Shown: piece after piece, positions 9,656-18,698 of the stretch
How the letters are laid out: every line of letters begins with the position of its first letter
How positions within the stretch are numbered: the stretch's first letter is position 1
Assembly (NCBI RefSeq): GCF_010731795.1
Contig: NZ_AP022591.1
Location: 1,860,001-1,924,000, forward strand
DNA: 64,000 bases
Origin: Mycolicibacterium celeriflavum
GTDB taxonomy: Bacteria > Actinomycetota > Actinomycetes > Mycobacteriales > Mycobacteriaceae
Reading direction: 5' to 3'
Made by a program: the position numbers and the translations under genes
Notes under the pieces: generated by a model
Databases searched by the model: none
What the model saw: only the letters and a program-made list of their open reading frames with translations
What the model was told of the DNA's origin: nothing

Positions 9656-10098
9656 CCGCGACGATCGCTCAGTTCTGCTCTGCCGCTTCGACTGTGGCGA
9701 CCACGGCTGTCCTGCCCTCGAGACAGCCGGGCGGGGCGAAGACAATAGAGCGTTGCCGATCACTTTGCCCGACGTGGGTACCCAGATGCGACTGTTGGGC
9801 GCAGGGCTAATTCTGTTCCCTGGCTCCGTAAATCCTCGCCGAGACGTCGAACATCACCGCAGCAACTCCATGCCACCTCGTGCAGCAGATGGTCAGCCAC
9901 GACGTGGCGAAGGTCACGCCGTGCGGATGAAGGTAGCTCCCCACCGCGAGTGACTCTGGTGTAAATTACGCCCCAGTCGCTTCGTGACTTGGCAATTACC
10001 ATGTTTCAGCTGCGATATCCCTGCTTCTAGGGGTTCTGCGCCATGGCCGGGTCGCCCCGCAAGTCACGTTCTGATTAGTTTGGCGAAGCACTTGTGCG
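9656..10098. other. Intergenic stretch without recognised gene
   Basis: I see no convincing coding frame, RNA or repeat here. The last 200 bases are less GC-rich than the surroundings and lead into the iron-box promoter region of the next gene. Confidence 0.5.
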
Positions 10099-10117
10099 TT
10101 AGGTTAGCCTCAGCTAA
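10099..10117 (+). promoter_or_regulatory. IdeR/DtxR-type iron box
   Basis: TTAGGTTAGCCTCAGCTAA matches the mycobacterial IdeR consensus TTAGGTTAGGCTAACCTAA at 16 of 19 positions, with all of the left arm intact. It ends 47 bases before the chosen GTG start of the repeat-rich secreted protein. This position suits Fe-IdeR repression of that gene under iron sufficiency. Confidence 0.6.
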
Positions 10118-10163
10118 TCTTCAGCAGCCATCTGGCAAATTTACAGGCACAACAGGAGACAAG

Positions 10164-11717
10164 GTGCAACTCGCAGTTCATGCCGACTCGCCGGTTTACG
10201 ATCTCTCGCCTGGTTACTCACCTTCGACTCGACGCAGCTCCAAGTTGTTGGTTGCTGGCGTCGCGATGGCAAGTGCCGGCGTGATCGCGGTCAGCCCAGT
10301 AGCCCCCCCGATGCCCAATATTCAGGACATCCAGGAGCGCGTGGCACAGGCCGCGGTCCAACTCACGGCGGCCACCAATCCGCTCGTCGTGTGGCAGCAG
10401 ACCATCGCCAACACCTTCGCAAGCCTGGAGACCCTGACCGAGGGCTCCACGGAGGCGAGCTCCAATCTGGTGAAGGCGCTGAGCACTGGCTATATCTTCC
10501 ACGAAGTCGCGAACGTCCTGATTCAGAACACCCTCAACCCGGGTCCTTTGCTGGAACAGTTCGTGAATTTCAATACGAACTTCGGTTCCACGATCAATCC
10601 AGCCCTCTCGGACACCGTCGAGAACCTGACAGCAGCTGCTGAGCAGTTCCCGATCGTTGTGACCGAGTCGCTGACCTACCTGTCGCAGGGGCAGTTCGTG
10701 GAGGCGTTCTCGGAGATCAACGGCTGGTTTGTGCTCAGGGTGTTGGGCGGGGTACGCCCGCTGATTCCGATCCTCTCCATCCCCGCTCAGTTCGTGGACG
10801 CCCTCCCCGGCACGGAGAAACTGCCCGACCTGCTCGATGTCGTGTCCGAGTTCGGCCTCACCAAGGCGATTTTCGAACCGGTGCTCGGCGGGATCCTCCA
10901 GTCAGCGGAGCTTCTTGATGCCACGCGGGAGGCATTGACCGCAGGGAACTTCGAGGACGCCGCCGCCAACCTGGTGAACCTGCCGGTGCTGGCGATCAGC
11001 GCTCTAGTCAACGGATTCACGCCGGCCACCTCCCCCTCAGAGTGGCAGGGTCTGCTCGACCGTGGTCTTATTTCCTACCTAACGGTCACGCTGCCCAACC
11101 AGATTGCCGAGGCGATAAAGCCCCCTGCCGCCCCGGAGCCCCTTGCCGCGAAAGACACTGTGGTACAAGGGGCCCCGACCGATTACAGCTTCGACGGTGA
11201 CACCCTCACGATCAGCACCGGCGACCAGGGCGCCGGCACTGGCGCAGGCGAGGGCTCCGGAGAAGGTGCGGTTGTCGGCTCCGGTGAAGGCGAAGGCTCC
11301 GGCTCGGTCGAGGGCGAAGGTTCGGGCTCAGTCGAAGGCGAGGGCACCGGCTCGGTCGAGGGCGAGGGCTCCGTCGAGGGCGAGGGCTCCGGCTCCGCCG
11401 ACGGCGAAGGCTCCGTCGACGGCGAAGGCTCCGTCGAGGGCGAGGGCGAGGGCGACGACAACGGCTCGGGCAGTGGCACCAGCACCGGGTCGGGCAGCGG
11501 TTCGGGCACCAGCAACGGTTCCGGCAGCAGCACTGGCAGCGGTTCGGGCACCAGCACCGGCTCGGGTAGTGGCACCGGCTCGAGCAGCGGCTCCGGCTCG
11601 GGCAGCGGCTCCAGCTCTGGCAGCGGTTCGGCCAGCGGTTCGGGCAGCGGCTCCGGCTCGGGCAGCGGTTCGGGCTCGGGCAGCGGCTCCGGCTCGGGCA
11701 GCGGTTCCAGCAACTAA
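10164..11717 (+). CDS. Secreted/surface protein with long Gly-Ser-Glu repeat tail, iron-box controlled
   Basis: GTG 10164 follows AGGAGA at good spacing; the open frame upstream of it reads through the promoter and is not coding. The 517-residue product has a hydrophobic export segment near residues 27-50 ([22 protein letters not shown]). It is followed by a mostly helical domain of about 300 residues ([28 protein letters not shown] to [13 protein letters not shown]). The last 165 residues or so are low-complexity, first GEGS/VEGEG repeats and then alternating Ser-Gly. The helical domain resembles mycobacterial exported proteins of unknown function found near PE/PPE-like tails; I cannot name the family. 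An IdeR-like box suggests induction by iron starvation. Confidence 0.75.
   Translation: MQLAVHADSPVYDLSPGYSPSTRRSSKLLVAGVAMASAGVIAVSPVAPPMPNIQDIQERVAQAAVQLTAATNPLVVWQQTIANTFASLETLTEGSTEASSNLVKALSTGYIFHEVANVLIQNTLNPGPLLEQFVNFNTNFGSTINPALSDTVENLTAAAEQFPIVVTESLTYLSQGQFVEAFSEINGWFVLRVLGGVRPLIPILSIPAQFVDALPGTEKLPDLLDVVSEFGLTKAIFEPVLGGILQSAELLDATREALTAGNFEDAAANLVNLPVLAISALVNGFTPATSPSEWQGLLDRGLISYLTVTLPNQIAEAIKPPAAPEPLAAKDTVVQGAPTDYSFDGDTLTISTGDQGAGTGAGEGSGEGAVVGSGEGEGSGSVEGEGSGSVEGEGTGSVEGEGSVEGEGSGSADGEGSVDGEGSVEGEGEGDDNGSGSGTSTGSGSGSGTSNGSGSSTGSGSGTSTGSGSGTGSSSGSGSGSGSSSGSGSASGSGSGSGSGSGSGSGSGSGSGSGSSN
11218..11714 (+). repeat. Low-complexity repeats encoding (S-V-E-G-E-G)n and (G-S)n
   Basis: About 500 bases of degenerate short tandem repeats lie in-frame. 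The first half reads as SVEGEG-type units, and the second half as GGCAGCGGCTCC-type units giving Gly-Ser. Such tracts vary in length by slippage and are prone to assembly collapse. Confidence 0.85.
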
Positions 11718-11734
11718 GTAGGTCAAAAAGCGGC

Positions 11735-11766
11735 GGCCCCCTCGGCAACGAGGGGGCCGTCTCTTT
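11735..11766 (+). terminator. Rho-independent terminator
   Basis: A perfect 10-bp stem (GGCCCCCTCG with CGAGGGGGCC) closes a GCAA tetraloop and is followed by GTCTCTTTT. It lies 17 bases after the stop of the repeat-rich gene and ends that transcript. Confidence 0.85.
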
Positions 11767-11844
11767 TACATGGGTGAATCCGGGACCGCTACAGCTGCAT
11801 CGCTTTTCGCGTTTAGCGAGGCATAGCCGGCAAAGCGGGCTCGG

Positions 11845-13605
11845 TCAGCGGGCGCCGCGTACCAATCGACCGGGACGCGCGCCGGTGTCCACATTGTCGC
11901 GACGGGTGACGACGCCACTGACGATCGTGGCGCTGTAGCCGCTGGCGCCCTGCACGAGGCGCTGGCCGCCGGCGGGCAGGTCGTACGCCATTTTCGCCGG
12001 ATGCAGGGTCAGCGCCTCCAGGTCGATGACGTTGATGTCGGCCTTCTTGCCGGTTTGAATGACGCCACGGTCGGTCAGCCCGAACAGGTGCGCGGTGTCA
12101 TGGGACTGTTTGCGAACCACATACTCCAGCGGCAGCTTCTGCCCGCGGTGACGATCACGCGCCCAGTGCGTCAGCAGGAATGTCGGATACGACGCGTCGC
12201 AGATCATGCCACAGTGCGCGCCGCCGTCGGACAATCCGACCACGCCGGCCGGATGCAGCAACATCTCCCGGATAGCGTCGTGGTTACCGTAGAAGTAGTT
12301 GTAGAACGGCAGCATCAGCATGGCCGTCGCGTTGTCCTCGAGCATCAGGTCGTAGAGCGTGGACAGCGGGTCTTCCCCACGATCACTGGCGATTTTCTCG
12401 ACGGTGCGTTCGACGGTCGGCTCGTAGTCGGGCGGATCGCCCAGCGCATAGATGCGACCGAGCGAATACTGCACGAGCGCGAACATGTTGTCGAACAACA
12501 TGTTCGGGTCGGGCGGCAGGTCGTCTTCGGAGAGAATCGCGGCCTTGACCGCCGGATCGGCCAGGCGCTGCGCCAACTCCTCGCGGCTGCATTCGGCCTT
12601 CAGCCGGCGAAAGGTCGGGCGGTGGGTGAACGCGTGGTGACCCGGGAAGCCGAACAGCATCCCGAAGGGGCGCGCCGCGATTTGGGGGTACAGCTGGCTG
12701 CCCGCCGCATGCGCTTCGGCCGAGATGTCCAGTTGTTCGCGCCACAGGTCGGGCGCCGCGTCGACCTGGATCATCCCGAACGAGATGGGCCGGTCGATCT
12801 CCGCGGCGAGGCGCTTCATCCATTCCAATTCTTTCTTCGGCGCGATGATGTCCTCGCCCGCGACGCCCTGCGGCGCCAACTCGAAAACCGCCCGCCCGCC
12901 CGCGGCCATCGCGCGGCCGAGTCCGAACAGTTCGTCCTCGGCGGCGAAGGTTCCCGGCACCGGCTCACCGTCGATGGCGCGGTGGCCCAGGGTGCGCGAC
13001 GTCGAGAACCCCATGGCGCCAGCCTCGATCCCTTCCTGCACCAGGCGGGCCATGGCGGCGATGTCCTCGGGTGTGGCGGGCTCGTTGCGGGCGCCGCGCT
13101 CACCCATCGCGTACGCCCGAACCGAGCCGTGGGCGATCTGACTGCCGACGTCGATCGCGAATTCCTGCTTGCCGACGACGTCGAGGTACTCGGGGTAGCT
13201 CTCCCATCCCCACGAAATGCCCTCGGTGAGCGCGGCGCCGGGAATGTCCTCGACGCCCTCCATCAAGCCGATCAGCCATTCCTCCTGGCCCGGCCGCACC
13301 GGGGCGAACCCGACACCGCAGTTGCCGGTGACGACGGTGGTGACCCCGTGGCTGCTGGAGGGTTCGAGCGTGCTGTCCCAGCTGACCTGACCGTCGTAGT
13401 GGGTGTGGATGTCGACGAAGCCGGGCGCGACGATCTTCCCGGTCGCGTCGATGATCTCGGCGGCCTCACCGTCCAGCGGCGGATCACCAGGGCCGCGGCG
13501 ACGGAGCTCGACGATCTTGCCGTCCTTGACCGCGACATCGGCGTCGAAGCGATCGCCGCCCGTGCCGTCAACGACGGTTCCTCCGGTGATCTTGAGGTCG
13601 AACAC
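11845..13605 (-). CDS. N-acyl-D-amino-acid deacylase-type amidohydrolase
   Basis: The protein has 586 residues and the amidohydrolase fold. A beta-sandwich opens it ([31 protein letters not shown]). The metal site follows ([20 protein letters not shown], an HxH motif near residues 67-69), then [19 protein letters not shown] and a C-terminal [12 protein letters not shown] that provides the conserved Asp. This matches the D-aminoacylase group, represented in M. tuberculosis by Rv2913c. It should hydrolyse N-acyl groups or cyclic amides in the cytoplasm. It is divergent from a Rieske oxygenase-TetR pair with a palindromic operator between them, so it may share that regulation. Confidence 0.85.
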   Translation of the reverse strand: MFDLKITGGTVVDGTGGDRFDADVAVKDGKIVELRRRGPGDPPLDGEAAEIIDATGKIVAPGFVDIHTHYDGQVSWDSTLEPSSSHGVTTVVTGNCGVGFAPVRPGQEEWLIGLMEGVEDIPGAALTEGISWGWESYPEYLDVVGKQEFAIDVGSQIAHGSVRAYAMGERGARNEPATPEDIAAMARLVQEGIEAGAMGFSTSRTLGHRAIDGEPVPGTFAAEDELFGLGRAMAAGGRAVFELAPQGVAGEDIIAPKKELEWMKRLAAEIDRPISFGMIQVDAAPDLWREQLDISAEAHAAGSQLYPQIAARPFGMLFGFPGHHAFTHRPTFRRLKAECSREELAQRLADPAVKAAILSEDDLPPDPNMLFDNMFALVQYSLGRIYALGDPPDYEPTVERTVEKIASDRGEDPLSTLYDLMLEDNATAMLMLPFYNYFYGNHDAIREMLLHPAGVVGLSDGGAHCGMICDASYPTFLLTHWARDRHRGQKLPLEYVVRKQSHDTAHLFGLTDRGVIQTGKKADINVIDLEALTLHPAKMAYDLPAGGQRLVQGASGYSATIVSGVVTRRDNVDTGARPGRLVRGAR

Positions 13606-13647
13606 GATTGCTCCTCCAAATGCGAGTGCGGGCCGTTAGGATTCGCA

Positions 13648-13664
13648 CTGTAACACCGTTACAG
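13648..13664. promoter_or_regulatory. Perfect palindromic operator, probable TetR site
   Basis: CTGTAACACCGTTACAG is a perfect 7-bp inverted repeat with a 3-base spacer. It sits between the divergent amidohydrolase (start 13605) and Rieske gene (start 13696). The TetR-family gene encoded just after the oxygenase is the likely binder. Confidence 0.65.
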
Positions 13665-13695
13665 AGTGGCGGCGCCGAGTTCGGAGGGACATTTT

Positions 13696-15045
13696 GTGAC
13701 GCACACGCAGAGCGTTCGGCGCGAGGATGCGATCGGCATGCCGCCGGCGCGGCCGACCCTGGTGCCCGCCGAGCGGTACTACTCGCCGGCGTTCGCGCAA
13801 CTCGAGGCGGAGCGGATGTGGCCGCGGGTCTGGCAGCTGGCCTGCACTGTCGACCATGTCGCCGAGCCCGGCGACTATTTCGAATACCGGTGCGGGGCCT
13901 ACTCTATGCTCGTCGTGCGCGGCGACGACGGGAAGCTGCGCGCCTTCCAGAACGTGTGTCGCCACCGCGGCAACTCAGTGTGCGCGGGCTCCGGTTCGGG
14001 CTTGCGCGAACTGCGGTGCGGATACCACGGTTGGACGTGGGATCTCGCCGGTGCGCTGCGGCGGGTGCCAAACCGCAAGGGCTTCGGCACGTTGCGCATG
14101 GCCGACTTCCCGCTCGTGCCTGCCGCTGTCGACACGTGGGAGCGGCTGGTCTTCGTCAACCTCGACGTCGACGCGATGCCGCTGCTCGACTATCTGGAAG
14201 AGATGCCGCGGGACGTCGAGTGGTGCGGACTCGGCGACTTTCGTTGCTACGCCACGATGACGATCGATGTCGACGCTAACTGGAAGACGATCGCCGACGG
14301 GTACAGCGAGACCTACCACATCCAGACCCTGCACCCGGAACTGCACCGGTGCATGGACGATGTGTATGCGCCGCAGACAATTTGGGGGCACACCGGCAAA
14401 TCGGAACAACTCTACGGCGTTTCGAGCCCGCAGCTCAACGAGCAGCTGACCGACCGCGAGGTGTGGGACGCCTACGTCAGTACCCAAGGTGCGTTGATGG
14501 GCGTCGAAGAGGGCGCTCCGATGCCCGACGAGCGCGAACCCGGCGCGTCGGTGACCGATGTGATCGCCGCGCGAACCCGCGCCTTCGCCGCCTCGCGCGG
14601 CGTGGATCTCAGCTGGGCGGGCACCGACGAGGTGATGCGGCTGCACCAGTACAACGTGTTCCCGAACATGACGCTGCTGATGTACGCCGACCATCTGACG
14701 GTGATGACGTCGCATCCCGGCCCCGACCCGGACCACGGAGAGCTGGTGATGCTGTTGTGGATGCGGATGCCGCCGGGCGCCCCGCGCGCCGAGCCCGTCG
14801 ACGTGCGCATGACCGCGGCCGAGGCGCACCCCGGACTTGTTCTCACCCAGGACATCTCGGTGCTGGCCGGGCTGCAGCGAGGTCTGCACCAGCCCGGCTT
14901 CACGCACCTGACACTGTCCAACGAGGAGCGCCGGGTGATCAACATGCACCGTAACCTGGAGCGCTACCTCGACCTGCCGCAGTCCGACCGGATGACCGGG
15001 GGTGAGCCCAGTGACCTCCCCGACGCCGCCGCGGCGCAGCGCTAA
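13696..15045 (+). CDS. Rieske-type aromatic ring-hydroxylating oxygenase, large subunit
   Basis: GTG 13696 is preceded by GGAGGG at 7 bases; an upstream GTG at 13666 lacks this and overlaps the promoter. The 449-residue product has a Rieske [2Fe-2S] domain with CRHRG (Cys near 88) and CGYHGWTWD (Cys near 108, His near 111). The catalytic domain contains DVDANWKTIADGYSETYHIQTLHPEL, giving the mononuclear iron His-His ligands. This is the alpha subunit of a non-haem oxygenase that hydroxylates or demethylates an aromatic or related compound with electrons from a reductase. No ferredoxin or reductase is nearby. The TetR gene overlaps its end, so the two are translationally coupled. Confidence 0.88.
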   Translation: MTHTQSVRREDAIGMPPARPTLVPAERYYSPAFAQLEAERMWPRVWQLACTVDHVAEPGDYFEYRCGAYSMLVVRGDDGKLRAFQNVCRHRGNSVCAGSGSGLRELRCGYHGWTWDLAGALRRVPNRKGFGTLRMADFPLVPAAVDTWERLVFVNLDVDAMPLLDYLEEMPRDVEWCGLGDFRCYATMTIDVDANWKTIADGYSETYHIQTLHPELHRCMDDVYAPQTIWGHTGKSEQLYGVSSPQLNEQLTDREVWDAYVSTQGALMGVEEGAPMPDEREPGASVTDVIAARTRAFAASRGVDLSWAGTDEVMRLHQYNVFPNMTLLMYADHLTVMTSHPGPDPDHGELVMLLWMRMPPGAPRAEPVDVRMTAAEAHPGLVLTQDISVLAGLQRGLHQPGFTHLTLSNEERRVINMHRNLERYLDLPQSDRMTGGEPSDLPDAAAAQR

Positions 15046-15661
15046 GAGACCGGCGGCCGACACGGTCAGCGCGGAGGCCATCCTCGACACCGCGGCCAGA
15101 ATGATCGAGCTGCACGGAGTGGACGGCTTCACCATGCGCGGGTTGGCGCAGCAACTCGGGGTGGCGGTGACGTCGATCTACTGGCATGTCGGCGGCCGCG
15201 ACAAGCTCTTCGACAGCCTGGTGGACCGGTTGGTCGACGAGATGGCGCGTCTCCCGGCCGAGGGCGACACCGCCGTCGACCGCATCGCCTCGCTTGCGCA
15301 CGCTCAGCGGCGGGTACTGATCGACCGGCAACATCTGCTTGCGATCGCGCACGAGCGGGACAAGACGCCGCGATTGTTCCTGCCGGTTCAGCAGGCGTTG
15401 GCGACGCACCTCGCCGAGCTCGGCGTCACGGGAACCGACGCCGCGCTGGTGTTGCGCTCGGTGGAGGTGCACGTCATATCGTCTGCGGTGATGCAGTTCT
15501 CGGCCGTGCGCGGGGAAAAGCACGATGAGGAGGACCCGTCGCTGTGGACCGACGACTGGCCCGACCGGGCGCTGGTGGAGGCACTGCAGTCGCCGACCGA
15601 CTACGACGCGGTGTTCGACCACGGGCTGGAGGCGCTGCTGGCACCGCTGCGCCGGACGTAG
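15002..15661 (+). CDS. TetR-family repressor
   Basis: The product has 219 residues from GTG 15002, or slightly fewer from GTG 15011. It overlaps the end of the Rieske gene by about 40 bases. The N-terminal HTH reads AEAILDTAARMIELHGVDGFTMRGLAQQLGVAVTSIYWHVGGRDKL, a standard TetR recognition module around residues 22-67. The remainder is the helical ligand-binding and dimer domain. The perfect palindrome at 13648-13664 is the obvious operator, giving a self-contained ligand-responsive unit that controls the oxygenase and probably the divergent amidohydrolase. Confidence 0.88.
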   Translation: MSPVTSPTPPRRSAKRPAADTVSAEAILDTAARMIELHGVDGFTMRGLAQQLGVAVTSIYWHVGGRDKLFDSLVDRLVDEMARLPAEGDTAVDRIASLAHAQRRVLIDRQHLLAIAHERDKTPRLFLPVQQALATHLAELGVTGTDAALVLRSVEVHVISSAVMQFSAVRGEKHDEEDPSLWTDDWPDRALVEALQSPTDYDAVFDHGLEALLAPLRRT

Positions 15662-15729
15662 TGCCCCGGGCTGACCTGCCGGTTGGCTTGTGGCGATGAG
15701 TTTTTTGGCCGCCGTTGGTCGGTACGGGC

Positions 15730-16209
15730 ATGACTGACGAAACCATCAAGTCCACCTGCACCATCGACGCGCCCGCCGAAACCGTGTTCGCGGTGCTGGC
15801 CGACCCGACCAACCATCAGGCGATCGACGGTACCGGTTGGGTGCGGGAGTCGCTCGACGGCAAGCGGCTGACTGAAGTCGGCCAGGTCTTCCGGATGGCG
15901 ATGTACCACCAGAACTACGGGGGCATGCACTATGAGATGGCCAACCGGATCGAGGTCTTCGCGCCGCCGTACGCGATTGCGTGGCAGCCCGGCCAAGGCG
16001 CGGACGACTCCAACCTCGACTTCGGCGGCTGGATCTGGCGCTACGACATCGAGGCGGTGGGCGACGACCGGGCGGAGGTCACCTTGACGTACGACTGGTC
16101 TGCGGTACCTCCGGAAATTCGCGAACACATCGCGTTCCCGCCCTTCGACGGGCAGCACCTCGACAACTCCCTGGTGCACCTTGCCGGACTTGCCCGAAAG
16201 CGGGCGTAG
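15730..16209 (+). CDS. SRPBCC (START/PYR-like) family protein
   Basis: The protein has 159 residues from ATG 15730. The opening STCTIDAPAETVFAVLADPTNHQAIDGTGWV and the closing DRAEVTLTYDWSAVPPEIREHIAFPPF are typical of the polyketide-cyclase/SRPBCC fold. This fold forms a deep hydrophobic cavity for a lipid or aromatic ligand. It follows the TetR gene by about 70 bases on the same strand and could be part of the same regulon. The ligand is unknown. Confidence 0.75.
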   Translation: MTDETIKSTCTIDAPAETVFAVLADPTNHQAIDGTGWVRESLDGKRLTEVGQVFRMAMYHQNYGGMHYEMANRIEVFAPPYAIAWQPGQGADDSNLDFGGWIWRYDIEAVGDDRAEVTLTYDWSAVPPEIREHIAFPPFDGQHLDNSLVHLAGLARKRA

Positions 16210-16289
16210 ACGGCGGATGTTGCCTCGCGACGCTATGGCCGAGATTGCACTCAGGGCTGCGATGACCGTGTACGACCCTCAATGCAATC

Positions 16290-16466
16290 TCAACCGTAGG
16301 TGCGTCTTGTAACAGTGCCTGCGTCAGATGCAGCCCGCCACATGGTCGATGCCGCCCACTGCTCGAGGGTGAACGGAGCCGGTCTACCACTTGCTGCAGC
16401 CTTGTTCATCCGCTCGGGCGGTAGCTCGACGTAGCCGACGATCGCCGCTTCGCCGCGTAATCCCAT
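16290..16466 (-). pseudogene. Truncated thiolase/lipid-transfer protein remnant (N-terminus only)
   Basis: ATG 16466 follows AAGGACAG. The frame gives MGLRGEAAIVGYVELPPERM..., then PFTLEQWAAS, and stops at 16290 after 58 residues. The opening is like the N-terminus of thiolase-type lipid-transfer proteins (strand, ELPPER loop, FTLEQW helix), but the rest of the roughly 390-residue enzyme is missing. It lies directly downstream of the two-domain acyl-CoA dehydrogenase on the same strand, where a partner thiolase would be expected. I read it as a decayed last gene of that operon. Confidence 0.5.
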
Positions 16467-16484
16467 GTGCTGTCCTTCGATTCG

Positions 16485-18698
16485 TTACCTTCGCGGAAGA
16501 CCGAGGATCATCTGAGCGATGATGTTGAGCTGGATCTCCTTCGTGCCGCCGCCGATCAACTCGGCGGGGACCCGTAGATAAGGTTGCACAACGTCGGAGT
16601 CGATGGCCATCGCGATCCGGCCCGACGACCCCAGCGTGGCTGAAAATGTCCGGCGCAGAAGCACGTTCATCGCGACCTTGGCGATGCTGGAGGCTGGCCC
16701 GGCCCCCTGCCCGCCGAGCAACCGGATGGTTTCCCGCACACCCAGCGCCTTGATCGCATTGGCGTACGCGTCGAGTTCACCGAGTTCGCGCACGACGTCG
16801 TCGCGCTCCTCTCCCGCGGCGAGCCGACGCAGCGGTGCGGCCCGGTCGTACTGGACGTAACCACTGATGGCCGAGCGCTCCTCGGCCATCGTGGCGATGG
16901 CCAGCGCCCATCCACCAGTGGGTTCGCCGAGCAGCATCTCGTCGGGCACGAAAACGTCGTCGAGGAAGACCTCGTTGAACTCCTGCTCGCCGCTCGCCTG
17001 CTTGATCGGCTGAACCTCGATACCCTCCGACCGCATGTTGACGATGAAGTACCCGATGCCGCGATGCTTGGCGGCGGTCGGATCCGTTCGGGCCAACAGC
17101 GCCCCGAAGTCCGCCCGATGCGCTGACGAGGTCCAGATCTTGTGTCCGCTGACGCGCCAACCGCCGTCGACCTTGGTCGCCCGCGTCGTCAGTGCAGCGA
17201 GGTCCGAACCCGCTCCCGGCTCGCTGAACAGCTGGCACCACGCGAGTTCTCCGCGTTGGGTTGCCGGAATAAGCCGCTCCTGCAGTTCTTTTGATCCCGC
17301 CTTGATCAGTGACGGCAGGATCCACTCGGCGATGCCCAGGGACGGGCGCACCAGGGCGCGACGCTTGCCGAACTCCTCGTCGATGATCAGTTGCTGCAGC
17401 GGGCTGGCGTCGAACCCCCACGGCGGTGGCCAGTGCGGCGCGATCAGCCCCGCCTCGGCGATCGCCGTCCGCTGCGCTCCGGTGGCGAAGTGCTCGTAGT
17501 CGCCCTGGCGTCCCGGCCTGTCATTGCGCAACGCCGCGGCGGTGTCCAACGTCGCGGCCACGCGGGCGCGGAACTCCGATTCGGCGTCGCCCAGGTCGAC
17601 CGAGAAGTTGCGCTCCTGCGTGGTGGTCACCTCGCCGAGTCGCCGGGCCCAGCGGCTTCTCGGTCCGATCGACGCGGCCAGGCTGGTGGCACGGCGCCAG
17701 TACAAGTGTAGGTCGTGTTCCCAGGTGAAACCGATCGCGCCGAACATGGTCAGTGTGTCGAGTGCGAGGTCCGGGCAGGGCGCAATTGCCATCAGTGCTG
17801 CGCCGGCCGCGGCCATCCGATGCTGGTCGAGCGGTTCACCTGTCGCCCGAACGGCGTCCCACGTTGCGGCGCTGGCCAACTCGCTGTTGACCAACAGCAT
17901 CGCCGCGTTGTGCTGCAGCGCCTGGAACGTTCCGATGAGCTTGCCGAACTGCTCGCGGGTGTGCAGGTGTGCGGTCGCGGCTTCCACGCACCACTGTGCG
18001 ATTCCCGCGGCCATGCTGGCGGTCAGCGCGGTCGCGAGGTATTCGGCCCGCTCGGCGTCGATGCCATGAAGAACATCGGCTTGCTCGACCGGATATGCGG
18101 TGAGGCGCATCGTGCCGAGGTCTGTCAACAGATCAGTACCTGCGACGGCCTCGACCGCGACGGCGGGGTGCACTGTGTCGACGGCGGCCCAGACCATCTG
18201 CCCTTCCTCGGTGACGGCACCCACCAAAGCGGTTGCGGCCGTGCACACTCCGGACGCCAAACCGGAGCCGCCGGAGATCAGCCACCGGTCGCCGTCGAGC
18301 TGGACGGTGAACTGCGAGTCGCGCGGCAGCACGACAACAGCCGCCAGGCCCCCGGCCAAACGGGTCAGAAGCGCCTCGGCCGATGGGGATGGTTCGGCAA
18401 GCGACGCGACCGCGCCCGTCGTCACCGTGGGTAGCAGCGGGCCGGGCAGCGACGCCTTGCCTGCCGCTTCGAGTACACAGGCGGCATCAAGCAGTTCGCC
18501 GCCCTGACCCCCGTAGCGCTCCGGAAGGTGCACGGCGTGAAAACCGCTGGCGCAGAGTTCCTCCCACCAGGGCGGAAGGTGGCCTTGCGCCAGCAGATCG
18601 AGTGCCTCACGCGTGGCGGCGATCGGAGCGCGGCGTGCGGCGAACTGGCCGACCGAGGCGCTGAGCTCGCGTTGTTCGGAGGTGAGTGCCAGGGTCAT
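16485..18698 (-). CDS. Two-domain acyl-CoA dehydrogenase (FadE type)
   Basis: At 737 residues this is twice the usual acyl-CoA dehydrogenase length. The first domain (about 1-350) starts LTSEQRELSASVGQFAARR and contains HLPERYGGQGGELLDAACVLEAAGKASLPGP. The second (about 370-737) contains WCQLFSEPGAGSDLAALTTRA and GWRVSGHKIWTSSAHRADFGALLART, the FAD/substrate strand motifs, and ends with GGGTKEIQLNIIAQMILGLPR. Tandem fused FadE enzymes of 700-740 residues are known in mycobacteria and act as internal heterodimers, often on steroid or branched acyl-CoA. Only the second half shows the complete motifs. Its ATG overlaps the stop of the upstream dehydrogenase gene (ATGA), so the two are co-translated. 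Confidence 0.88.
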   Translation of the reverse strand: MTLALTSEQRELSASVGQFAARRAPIAATREALDLLAQGHLPPWWEELCASGFHAVHLPERYGGQGGELLDAACVLEAAGKASLPGPLLPTVTTGAVASLAEPSPSAEALLTRLAGGLAAVVVLPRDSQFTVQLDGDRWLISGGSGLASGVCTAATALVGAVTEEGQMVWAAVDTVHPAVAVEAVAGTDLLTDLGTMRLTAYPVEQADVLHGIDAERAEYLATALTASMAAGIAQWCVEAATAHLHTREQFGKLIGTFQALQHNAAMLLVNSELASAATWDAVRATGEPLDQHRMAAAGAALMAIAPCPDLALDTLTMFGAIGFTWEHDLHLYWRRATSLAASIGPRSRWARRLGEVTTTQERNFSVDLGDAESEFRARVAATLDTAAALRNDRPGRQGDYEHFATGAQRTAIAEAGLIAPHWPPPWGFDASPLQQLIIDEEFGKRRALVRPSLGIAEWILPSLIKAGSKELQERLIPATQRGELAWCQLFSEPGAGSDLAALTTRATKVDGGWRVSGHKIWTSSAHRADFGALLARTDPTAAKHRGIGYFIVNMRSEGIEVQPIKQASGEQEFNEVFLDDVFVPDEMLLGEPTGGWALAIATMAEERSAISGYVQYDRAAPLRRLAAGEERDDVVRELGELDAYANAIKALGVRETIRLLGGQGAGPASSIAKVAMNVLLRRTFSATLGSSGRIAMAIDSDVVQPYLRVPAELIGGGTKEIQLNIIAQMILGLPRR

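Noticed and set aside
12001..13653. 550-codon plus-strand frame opposite the amidohydrolase
   Set aside because: No recognisable domains or ribosome site; the minus-strand gene has complete amidohydrolase motifs across the same span.
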